Assembly (NCBI GenBank): GCA_023247875.1 | Contig: JAHFFQ010000105.1 | Span: forward strand, 1 to 5,473 | DNA: 5,473 nt | Origin: Candidatus Omnitrophota bacterium | GTDB lineage: Bacteria > Omnitrophota > Gorgyraeia > Gygaellales > Profunditerraquicolaceae | Reading direction: 5' to 3' | In this document: piece by piece, positions 1 through 5,473 of the stretch | Numbering within the stretch: position 1 is the first letter of the stretch | Layout of the letters: each line of letters starts with the position of its first letter | The notes under the pieces: generated by a model | What the model was told of the DNA's origin: nothing | The model's database searches: none | The model's input: the letters and a program-made list of their open reading frames with translations, nothing else | Program-made: the position numbers and the translations under genes

Positions 1-1
1 A

Positions 2-316
2 GAGCCGGGACGCCTTCGTTCCTAAACCTTTACCCCGAACGCCAGGCTCCCCGAAATAGACCCACAACTCCCCCTCAAAAGGCAATATATTCTTAAAACC
101 ACAATTACCAACATGCGTACCACCCTCATCAAGGATCGCAAAAACCTTCTGTCTGGAGTCCGACAAAGTTTTTGAGAAATATTGGCAATGCCCTTCCCAA
201 GTAATTTCTCCCCGCATCAGAAATAACCGCCGGATCTCAGGATCACTCACCCAGGCAAAGGTTTTCTGAATATGCCGCTCATCAAAAGGAATAAGGCTGC
301 ACTCTTTATGGTTCAT
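2..316 (-). CDS. GNAT-family N-acetyltransferase, PseH/RimJ-like (5' part, runs off window start)
   Basis: Reading from the ATG at 316 down to the window edge gives 105 open codons with no stop, so the 3' end is missing. The peptide starts MNHKECSLIPFDERHI and shows the RimJ/RimL-type GNAT layout: an N-terminal strand, a helix with AWVSDPEIRR (residues 21-30), a central strand with HVGNCGF (68-74), WVYFG (85-89), then RGKGLGT (94-100). The last matches the acetyl-CoA pyrophosphate-binding R/Q-x-x-G-x-G/A signature of the family. In a pseudaminate-type cluster, a GNAT of this kind (PseH) N-acetylates the 4-amino group that PseC installs on the UDP-sugar; that role here is inferred from the neighbours. 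The start lies 4 bases after the pseI-like stop. Only a weak AGG sits 3 bases upstream, so translation is probably coupled to the preceding gene. It could instead acylate another amine of the glycan. The GNAT fold is confident; the substrate is not. Confidence 0.8.
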   Translation of the reverse strand, partial: MNHKECSLIPFDERHIQKTFAWVSDPEIRRLFLMRGEITWEGHCQYFSKTLSDSRQKVFAILDEGGTHVGNCGFKNILPFEGELWVYFGEPGVRGKGLGTKASRL

Positions 317-320
317 ACAC

Positions 321-1385
321 CTAAATTAACAGTTTCTCTTCCACCATATGCTTCATCAGAGGCTCGGCTTCATCAATATCCACCTGAGCCCTGGAACCAA
401 GAAGCTTGGCATAATACCGCGGAGAAAGCCCCTCTCCCGGCCGCACCACCCTGATGTTATCTGTAGAAAAACTTTCCCCCTTCTTAATAGGACGCGACGT
501 AAAAATCGACCTGCGGAATCTTAAGTTTTTAAGCTCCTGCTGATCCGGGCCGTAAAAAGGAGCACCGAGAGCTTCCTCAACCTGACGAATACGCGCAACC
601 ATCCCCTTGAATTCTTCGGGGGTCAAAGAAAAAAAAGAATCCAGCGTCTCTTTCTTACGATCCAGGCAAAAATGCTTCTCAATGATCGAAGCCCCTGAAG
701 CAACCGCAGTCGCCGCCGCCACTACTCCTAAAGAATGATCCGAAAGGCCCACCGTGACTCTAAACCTACGCGCCATATCAGGAATAGTGCGAATATTCAT
801 CTGCGATAATTCCGCCGGATAAGTACTGACACATCTCAAAAAAGCGACATTTTTCGCACCATTAGACTTCAAAACACCTACAGCATATTCTATCTCCTCC
901 AAAGATGCCATGCCGGTAGATAAAATAACCGGCTTCCCGGTTCTTGCGACACATACCAAAAGAGGATCATCCACCAGTTCAAAAGAAGCGATCTTATAAG
1001 CCGGCATACCCAATTCTTCAAGAAAATCAACGGCACCGGCATCAAACGGCGTTGAAAAACAATGCAAGCCTATTCGCTGGGCTTCATCTTTGATCGGCTG
1101 ATGCCATTCCCGCGGAGTGGAACCCTCAGAATAAATATCATATAAAGTTTTCCCGCCCCAAACCTTATGTTCGCCTATTTGAAACCACGGCTTACGGCTC
1201 TTAAGCGTCATCGTATCCGCAGTGAAGGTCTGTAACTTAATCGCGTCAGCACCCGACTCTTTTGCTTTTTTCACCATTGCCAGCGCGCGCTGAAGGTCTC
1301 CTCCGTGATTCGCAGACATCTCGGCGATCACATAGCAGGGATAACCCTCTCCGATACACCTCTCTTTTATCTTAAATTCCGGCAT
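321..1385 (-). CDS. pseI: Pseudaminic acid synthase-like (NeuB/PseI family)
   Basis: This 354-residue protein is full length for the NeuB/PseI family. These enzymes condense phosphoenolpyruvate with a free 6-carbon amino sugar to give a 9-carbon 2-keto sugar acid in the cytoplasm. The TIM barrel (about 1-280) carries AEMSANH (21-27), IKLQTFTADT (49-58), YKIASFE (130-136), LSTGMA (155-160), GLSDHSLG (213-220) and IEKHF (235-239). By alignment with sialic acid synthases, E22, K50, Q52, K131, E136, H217 and the metal-ligand H238 are in place. A C-terminal SAF/antifreeze-like domain (about 285-350) has RRSIF, KKGE and VRPGEGL, with R315 where the family contacts the substrate N-acyl group. The segment LDSFFSL (248-254) resembles the DSxFSL of Campylobacter PseI, not the GPDH of sialic or legionaminic synthases, which favours a pseudaminate-like substrate. 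The gene overlaps the upstream TIM-barrel gene by 14 bases. Family certain; exact product inferred. Confidence 0.93.
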   Translation of the reverse strand: MPEFKIKERCIGEGYPCYVIAEMSANHGGDLQRALAMVKKAKESGADAIKLQTFTADTMTLKSRKPWFQIGEHKVWGGKTLYDIYSEGSTPREWHQPIKDEAQRIGLHCFSTPFDAGAVDFLEELGMPAYKIASFELVDDPLLVCVARTGKPVILSTGMASLEEIEYAVGVLKSNGAKNVAFLRCVSTYPAELSQMNIRTIPDMARRFRVTVGLSDHSLGVVAAATAVASGASIIEKHFCLDRKKETLDSFFSLTPEEFKGMVARIRQVEEALGAPFYGPDQQELKNLRFRRSIFTSRPIKKGESFSTDNIRVVRPGEGLSPRYYAKLLGSRAQVDIDEAEPLMKHMVEEKLLI

Positions 1386-2139
1386 ACTCCCTCAATCTTT
1401 GAACATCTCTCTCAAAATCATCGAGAAGATCTAAATGCTCTTTTCCCGTTTCCAGGGTGACATGCTTTCCCGGTCCGATCAGGCCGATCAAATATGGCAA
1501 ATCAAACTCTCCCGCACCCAAGTGTTCATGCCCATCCTTGGGAGAATAAAACCCATCACACAAATGATACACCGCGGGGTCCATAGTTAAAAAATCGGCC
1601 AACACATCTTTCCAGCCTTTGCCAGCAGAAATTGAATAACAAATGGCATGGCCAAAATCAAGACAAAATCCGCGGCCTGTACCCGACATAAGAAATCGTA
1701 TTTCTTCAGGAGATGCCCCTAAACATCTCTCGCCTCGTAAGCCCACCTGCGGCTTGTTCTCAATAAAAACTTTTTCATACATTGAAGGAGCCTGGCTTTC
1801 AAAAGTTCGGAACTGAAATACGGCCTCTCGCTGATCACCGTCCAAACCAGGATGAAAAATCACAAACTCCGGCAATAAAGCGTAAAAAAACTCTTCGGCT
1901 TGTTTCACCATCTCGAGATTCGTATCCCTGCAAGACGGGTCAGCCGGATTAAACCCAGCGACACTATGCGGGGCATGCAGGATATACGGAATGCCAAGCG
2001 CCTTCCACAGAGGTATTGTTTTTCCAGAACCGGGTACGACAAAAAGCTCAATGTAGTCAAACACTTTACGGACAAACAAATCTCGGGCAACGGGAATACG
2101 CTGCGTGTTCGTCGACCACAACTTAAGCCCGATCTTCAT
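1372..2139 (-). CDS. Sugar phosphate isomerase/epimerase-like TIM-barrel protein (AP endonuclease 2 superfamily)
   Basis: I chose the ATG at 2139 (255 residues) over an upstream extension to 2208. It lies 4 bases after the stop of the preceding gene and begins MKIGLKLWS, which enters the first barrel strand at once. GGAAGG lies 12 bases upstream, and the extra N-terminal 23 residues look like read-through of the cytidylyltransferase gene. Motifs fit the xylose-isomerase-like/endonuclease IV barrel: LHAPHS (54-59), FHPG (95-98), FIENK (125-129), CLDFGHA (159-165), YHLCDG (191-196), HEHLGAGEFD (204-213) and LETGKEH (229-235). E127, D161, H164, H192, H206 and E230 are candidate divalent-metal ligands. 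Endonuclease IV itself is unlikely in this setting. A sugar isomerase or 2-/3-epimerase acting on a precursor or side chain is more plausible. No member of the standard pseudaminate pathway has this fold, so the reaction is unassigned. Confidence 0.82.
   Translation of the reverse strand: MKIGLKLWSTNTQRIPVARDLFVRKVFDYIELFVVPGSGKTIPLWKALGIPYILHAPHSVAGFNPADPSCRDTNLEMVKQAEEFFYALLPEFVIFHPGLDGDQREAVFQFRTFESQAPSMYEKVFIENKPQVGLRGERCLGASPEEIRFLMSGTGRGFCLDFGHAICYSISAGKGWKDVLADFLTMDPAVYHLCDGFYSPKDGHEHLGAGEFDLPYLIGLIGPGKHVTLETGKEHLDLLDDFERDVQRLREYAGI
1386..1393 (-). promoter_or_regulatory. Ribosome binding site for the pseI-like gene
   Basis: On the minus strand this reads GAGGGAGT directly before the ATG at 1385. 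GAGG lies 4 bases from the start, a little close. The site is inside the last codons of the upstream TIM-barrel gene and supports the chosen start within the 14-base overlap. Confidence 0.6.
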
Positions 2140-2143
2140 CTTA

Positions 2144-2905
2144 TCAGACAACCTTCCGATCATCAGCCAATGACTTCTGATAGCCTTGGTTACGCACAAT
2201 GCCAGCATTCATCTTGTCGATATCCGGATGCCCGGCCAGAAATTGCACTATGTCATTCATGTGAAAGAAATCGTCTTTTTGATACAAAGCATCAAAAACA
2301 GCGGACAATTTCTGATAATCCCGGGGCTCATCCAATGTCCAGCGGTGTTTACTCAAATCAATATCATGCGCCACGTTGACTTTTTTAGAAACTTTACTCT
2401 TGATCATATAAGGCGTTACATGCTCTCGTTCAGAAAACATCCGCGCTTCCTGCCAGGAGCGCCGTAATGTATCAAAACCAAACACCTCAACATCTTCACC
2501 ATCAGGATAAGTGGGCTGTAATATATTCGCTGCATAATCTGCGCCTGCGTCAAAATACCTCCCAATGACCAGATCGATAATATCGGGGTCGATCATTGGG
2601 CAATCTGCCGTGATACGAACAATATGTTGAGACTCAAAAAGCCGTGCGCACTGATAATAACGGTCAAGAACATCACTCGCTGAACCGCAAAAAATACCTA
2701 CCCCCAAACCGCTGGCGAAATTCACCACAGCCAGATCTTGAGGATCTACGGTCGTTGCTACAATTACCCGATCCACCAACTGGGCGTGCCGGCATCGGCG
2801 TATCACATGTTCCAGCACAGGCTTGCCAGCCAAAGGCATGAGCACCTTGTTGGGCAAGCGGGTCGCCCCCATTCTGGCTTGAATAATGGCCGAAGCTTTC
2901 TTCAT
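2144..2905 (-). CDS. spsF: SpsF-type cytidylyltransferase (CMP-sugar activating enzyme)
   Basis: This is a 253-residue nucleotidyltransferase of the SpsF/NeuA-like group. It is predicted to use CTP to activate a sugar acid, most likely the nonulosonate made by the neighbouring PseI-like synthase. The start at ATG 2905 forms a classic ATGA overlap with the stop of the aldo/keto reductase and has GGAG 6 bases upstream; a TTG 12 bases earlier also opens the frame but is less likely. Seen motifs: the nucleotide-binding loop IIQARMGATRLPNK (7-20) with R11, R16 and K20; RITADCPMIDP (97-107) with the likely metal-binding D101; YPDGEDVEVF (133-142); HRWTLDEPRDY (187-197) with D192 as a second acidic ligand; and a C-terminal RNQGYQKSL (238-246) typical of SpsF homologues. 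Bacillus SpsF belongs to a spore-coat polysaccharide operon that also has a NeuB-like SpsE and a DegT enzyme SpsC, so the partnership recurs. The precise acceptor sugar is inferred. Confidence 0.9.
   Translation of the reverse strand: MKKASAIIQARMGATRLPNKVLMPLAGKPVLEHVIRRCRHAQLVDRVIVATTVDPQDLAVVNFASGLGVGIFCGSASDVLDRYYQCARLFESQHIVRITADCPMIDPDIIDLVIGRYFDAGADYAANILQPTYPDGEDVEVFGFDTLRRSWQEARMFSEREHVTPYMIKSKVSKKVNVAHDIDLSKHRWTLDEPRDYQKLSAVFDALYQKDDFFHMNDIVQFLAGHPDIDKMNAGIVRNQGYQKSLADDRKVV
2152..2157 (-). promoter_or_regulatory. Probable ribosome binding site for the TIM-barrel gene
   Basis: On the minus strand this reads GGAAGG, 12 bases before the ATG at 2139, and it lies inside the 3' end of the cytidylyltransferase gene. 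The spacing is on the long side. It still favours the 2139 start, since an alternative ATG at 2163 would put this purine tract inside the coding region and has no clear site of its own. Confidence 0.45.
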
Positions 2906-3786
2906 GGCAAACTCCAAAGCACAGGGTTTACAACGTTTTCCGGGATGTCCTTAAAAATATTTTCATCGACTTCCAATGTTGCGTGGGAAAGAAAAGTTCG
3001 CGCATTATCCGCAACTTGTTTACTACTCTCCGCTCCGAATATAATAAATGACTCCGGCCATCTCTGCGCCGCATACCCCAAAGCTAATTCCAAGCGAGTT
3101 AATTTCATGCTATGCGCCAGTTGCTCCAGTTGCTCCAGATAAGGCAAAGCATGTTTGAGCGAATCCGGTACGCCAGCAAGAGGAATCAACAAGAGTCCTT
3201 GAAGGAAAATGCTGCGCACGAAAACCTCTTTGCCGCATTCGTAAGCCTTTTCAAAAACGCCGGCTTCTTCAAACCTGCGGTCCAATATATTCGCCGGCAC
3301 CTGGATCATATCAATCCCGTCAATATCCAGGGCTTTAAGGGCTTTTTGCGGCGAGTAAAACGAAGCTCCGATAGATTTTACCTTGCCCCCAACAACCAAC
3401 TCCCGTAGATTTGGGCCCAATCCTTTATCCCAAAAACGTAAATCCTCTTCATTATGCAATAGCAAGCCTTCAAGCTGACTTATCCTGAGCCTGCCTAAAG
3501 AATCCTCTACGGATTTCTTAACGGTATCTTCCCTGCTGAAATCCATACCGGGAGTCAGCTTACTATAAACCTTTGCCCGGGTGCCGACTTTAAGTTCACC
3601 AAAGACCCTGCCTAAAACTGCTTCACTGTCCCCGTACCCTTGAGCAGTGTCAAAACGCGTAATCCCTTGGTTAAAAGCCGAATTGACTATATCGCAGGCA
3701 CTACTAAAATCCGGTTTGCCAACTTCATTATTGATCCCATAAGGCATCCCAAGCTGAGCAGTACCAAGAACCAGTCTATCGATCAT
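2902..3786 (-). CDS. Aldo/keto reductase
   Basis: This 294-residue protein is full length for an NAD(P)H-dependent aldo/keto reductase, a cytoplasmic barrel enzyme that interconverts carbonyls and alcohols. It opens with LVLGTAQLGMPYG (5-17), as in homologues from sugar clusters. The catalytic tetrad is intact: D46 and Y51 in FDTAQGYG (45-52), K76 in VYSKLTPG (73-80) and H111 in LLLHNEED (108-115). Other family marks are KVKSIGAS (135-142), the Q162/N166 segment IQVPANILD (161-169), RSIFLQGLLL (191-200), and the cofactor-phosphate region IIFGAESSKQVADNA (248-262). Its ATG follows the TAA stop of the class III aminotransferase with no gap and no strong Shine-Dalgarno site, so translation is probably coupled. 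It ends in an ATGA overlap with spsF. It probably reduces a keto-sugar or aldehyde intermediate, perhaps linked to the flanking aminotransferase. It has no role in the standard pseudaminate pathway, so the substrate is unknown. Confidence 0.92.
   Translation of the reverse strand: MIDRLVLGTAQLGMPYGINNEVGKPDFSSACDIVNSAFNQGITRFDTAQGYGDSEAVLGRVFGELKVGTRAKVYSKLTPGMDFSREDTVKKSVEDSLGRLRISQLEGLLLHNEEDLRFWDKGLGPNLRELVVGGKVKSIGASFYSPQKALKALDIDGIDMIQVPANILDRRFEEAGVFEKAYECGKEVFVRSIFLQGLLLIPLAGVPDSLKHALPYLEQLEQLAHSMKLTRLELALGYAAQRWPESFIIFGAESSKQVADNARTFLSHATLEVDENIFKDIPENVVNPVLWSLP
2912..2915 (-). promoter_or_regulatory. Ribosome binding site for the spsF-like gene
   Basis: On the minus strand this reads GGAG, 6 bases before the ATG at 2905, inside the last codons of the aldo/keto reductase gene. 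It decides the start: the upstream in-frame TTG at 2917 overlaps this site and so is unlikely to be used. Confidence 0.6.
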
Positions 3787-5103
3787 TTAAGTAATCCGTT
3801 TAAAACCCGAAGCTGACGGCTCACCTTTTAACGCGGCCCGCAGTCCATCGGTATCTTTTAACTGCTTGATGCGCCCAAATACTTCATCCGCCGCTATCAA
3901 ATATGCCCTAACATGGTCTTTGGTATGCGCGAACATAGAATAAAAAAGATTTGACGCCAAAAATCCCTTCATCAACATTTCCTGCACAAAGAATGCTTTC
4001 ATAACCGGTTGCTCCTGATCATCAAAAATAAAATGACTAAGCGGATATATCCCGGATATCTTAATCGGTAATCCATGCCGCAAACTGGCTGTCTTCCAAC
4101 CATCCTGAACCAACCGGCCTATTTCCATCAAACGCTCATGCGCTTTAACCTGGCGAAATTTCTTAATTGTTGCCAGGGCAGCTACAGGACCGATACGCTC
4201 TGTCCACATCGTGCTGCTGATAAAACTTTTCTGCGCCGATTCCATAACAGATGCCCGGCCAATGATCGCCGCTACAGGATAGCCATTACCCAATGCCTTC
4301 GAAAAGACCGCGATATCAGGCTTGATCCCATAAAGCAAATGCGCGCCACCGCAGTTCATACGAAAGCCTGCCGATATCTCATCAATGATAAAGACCGCCC
4401 CTGCCTCATCTGCCAACAGCCTAACACCCTCTAAAAAACCCGGCAACGGCTGAGCGCTGCGCACCGGTTCCATCACAATAGCTGCGATCTTATTTCGATT
4501 TTCTGAAACAACTTTTTGAAGACTGCCAAGATCATTGTAAGAAAAGACCAAGGTCGTTCCCTTAAGCGCGCGCGGCACACCCACGGGGCTCAAACCAGGA
4601 ATAAGGTGTTCCCCTAAAGCGTCCTCCGTACCAACATTCGCAGCCAGATACCAATCATGCCAGCCATGATAACCACAAAGGACCACAACATCACGGCCCG
4701 TATGCGCCCGGGCTATCCGGACTGCGGCCGCCATAGACTCGCCACCGCTGCGCGCGAAACGAGCCATCTGTGCCCAGGGATGCATACGGCAGAGCTCCTC
4801 TGCCAATTCAACCTCTTCCGGGCAATTCAATGAAGAACTGGACCCCTTCTTGACTGTTTCTATAACCGCGGCATTAACATCAGGATCGGCATAACCAAGG
4901 ACATTCGCTCCGATCCCGCCCATGCTCATATCAATGTAAGCATTGCCATCCAGATCCCAGACCTTTGCGCCCTCAGCTTTGCTGTAATACCCCGGCCAAA
5001 CGCCAAGCGAAAACATATCCGGGCGTTTAGACAAAAGCCCGGACATGCCCGGGATGAACTGTTTGGCTTTCTTTTGCATTGCCTGGGACTTTATATTCTC
5101 CAT
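3787..5103 (-). CDS. Class III PLP-dependent aminotransferase, glutamate-1-semialdehyde aminomutase-like
   Basis: This 438-residue fold-type I aminotransferase is in the size range of HemL-like enzymes. Visible elements: VWDLDGNAYIDM (48-59); ARSGGESMAAAVRIAR (117-132), where the phosphate-binding loop reads SGGES instead of the commoner SGTEA; GYHGWHDWY (144-152); MEPVRS (211-216); FIIDEISAGFR (238-248) with D241, which should contact the PLP ring nitrogen; FSKALGNGYP (267-276) with the Schiff-base lysine K269; and STMWTERIGP (297-306). The start at 5103 has AGGA 6 bases upstream and lies 11 bases after the pseC stop. Despite the resemblance to HemL, a heme role is unlikely: the neighbours are sugar-acid genes and no tetrapyrrole gene is visible. 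It probably transfers, or moves within one molecule, an amino group on a keto-sugar or small aldehyde, possibly working with the adjoining aldo/keto reductase. The substrate is unassigned. Confidence 0.92.
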   Translation of the reverse strand: MENIKSQAMQKKAKQFIPGMSGLLSKRPDMFSLGVWPGYYSKAEGAKVWDLDGNAYIDMSMGGIGANVLGYADPDVNAAVIETVKKGSSSSLNCPEEVELAEELCRMHPWAQMARFARSGGESMAAAVRIARAHTGRDVVVLCGYHGWHDWYLAANVGTEDALGEHLIPGLSPVGVPRALKGTTLVFSYNDLGSLQKVVSENRNKIAAIVMEPVRSAQPLPGFLEGVRLLADEAGAVFIIDEISAGFRMNCGGAHLLYGIKPDIAVFSKALGNGYPVAAIIGRASVMESAQKSFISSTMWTERIGPVAALATIKKFRQVKAHERLMEIGRLVQDGWKTASLRHGLPIKISGIYPLSHFIFDDQEQPVMKAFFVQEMLMKGFLASNLFYSMFAHTKDHVRAYLIAADEVFGRIKQLKDTDGLRAALKGEPSASGFKRIT

Positions 5104-5109
5104 GATAAT

Positions 5110-5113
5110 TCCT
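5110..5113 (-). promoter_or_regulatory. Ribosome binding site for the class III aminotransferase gene
   Basis: On the minus strand this reads AGGA, 6 bases before the ATG at 5103, within the 11-base spacer after the pseC-like stop codon. It favours the first methionine over the in-frame methionine at residue 9. Confidence 0.55.
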
Positions 5114-5114
5114 A

Positions 5115-5473
5115 TTATTTTGATAAAACTTCTGCTAAAGAATTAACTACCTTATCGATGTCCTCATTGCTCATAGCCGGAAAGATTGGTATAGAAAGGC
5201 ACTTCTTATAATATGCCTCAGCAGAGGGGCAATCCCCCCAATTGCTTCCGAAGTTCTTCCTGTAAAAAGGCTGGGTATGCACCGGTATATAATGGACCTG
5301 CGTGCCTACCCCTTTATCTTTTAACCTTTTGATGATATCCGCCCTATCTTTCCCGAGCGCGTCAAAATCAATTTGCAGGACATAAAGATGCCAGTTAGTA
5401 AAACAGCCCCTGGATTCAAAGGGCAAAGTGATAAGCTTATTATCAGCAAAAACATTATTATATGTCTCAAATA
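5115..5473 (-). CDS. pseC: PseC-type DegT/DnrJ/EryC1 aminotransferase (3' end only, runs off window end)
   Basis: The frame is open from the window edge to the TAA at 5115-5117, giving the last 118 residues of a protein that in this family is about 370-390 long. The active-site lysine and most of the PLP domain lie outside the window. A TTG at 5426 is an internal leucine, not a start: 15 open codons precede it and fit the family. Diagnostic stretches are NWHLYVLQI (fragment residues 26-34), KDKGVGTQVHYIPVHTQPFYR (51-71) and the closing LSIPIFP. The QVHYIPVH-QPFY block is characteristic of PseC, which aminates the C4 keto group of a UDP-linked 4-keto-6-deoxy-HexNAc using glutamate and PLP. It precedes the class III aminotransferase by 11 bases, so it is part of the same operon. 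The LegC/SpsC relatives are the main alternatives. Confidence 0.88.
   Translation of the reverse strand, partial: FETYNNVFADNKLITLPFESRGCFTNWHLYVLQIDFDALGKDRADIIKRLKDKGVGTQVHYIPVHTQPFYRKNFGSNWGDCPSAEAYYKKCLSIPIFPAMSNEDIDKVVNSLAEVLSK

Noticed and set aside
2140..2208. N-terminal extension of the TIM-barrel protein by 23 residues.
   Set aside because: It overlaps the end of spsF, has no good ribosome site, and precedes the natural barrel start MKIGLKLW.
1900..2379. A 159-codon open frame on the plus strand.
   Set aside because: It lies antisense to the TIM-barrel and spsF genes, which have clear family motifs; its own peptide has no recognisable domain.
3121..3138. Perfect 9-base tandem duplication (ttgctccag twice).
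   Set aside because: It encodes LEQLEQL in a helix of the aldo/keto reductase; two in-frame copies are not a regulatory or mobile repeat.
4075..4434. A 119-codon plus-strand open frame, and similar ones at 2738-3142 and 3112-3408.
   Set aside because: Each is antisense to the conserved class III aminotransferase, reductase or spsF genes, with low-complexity, Cys/Arg/His-rich peptides and no family resemblance.
3787..5103. Assignment of the class III aminotransferase as hemL (heme biosynthesis).
   Set aside because: The family resemblance is real, but every neighbour is a sugar-acid gene and the phosphate-loop SGGES differs from typical HemL.
1..5473. CRISPR arrays, insertion sequences, tRNAs, riboswitches, rho-independent terminators.
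   Set aside because: The sequence is coding almost end to end; no repeat-spacer pattern, transposase, tRNA-like fold or hairpin followed by a U-tract was seen on either strand by eye.

Overview
The window is a compact, one-direction gene cluster for a nonulosonic (sialic-acid-like) sugar, with every gene on the minus strand. In transcription order, from high to low coordinates, it holds: the 3' end of a PseC-type DegT aminotransferase; a class III (glutamate-1-semialdehyde aminomutase-like) aminotransferase; an aldo/keto reductase; an SpsF-type cytidylyltransferase; an AP-endonuclease-2/sugar-isomerase TIM-barrel protein; a PseI-type pseudaminic acid synthase; and the 5' part of a GNAT acetyltransferase. 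Intergenic distances are +11, 0, -4, +4, -14 and +4 bases, so this looks like one translationally coupled operon. No gene-free stretch exceeds 11 bases, and I see no internal promoter, terminator, RNA gene, repeat array or mobile element. Both ends of the operon lie outside the window.

How the genes fit together. The PseC-PseI-acetyltransferase trio matches the known pathway to pseudaminic acid: 4-amination of a UDP-4-keto-6-deoxy-HexNAc, N-acetylation, then condensation of the free hexose with phosphoenolpyruvate. The SpsF-type enzyme is a plausible CTP-dependent activating enzyme in place of the usual PseF. Three further enzymes are not part of the textbook pathway: the class III aminotransferase, the aldo/keto reductase and the TIM-barrel protein. 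They sit inside the operon and probably make or tailor a modified sugar or its side chain. PseB (dehydratase) and PseG (UDP-sugar hydrolase) are not visible here. The product would be expected to decorate surface polysaccharide, LPS O-antigen or flagellin; the window does not say which.

Organism. The dense bacterial operon, Shine-Dalgarno sites and mid-range base composition fit a bacterium, possibly an uncultured or environmental lineage, but nothing here fixes the taxon. The individual families are known. What merits attention is the combination, not any single gene.
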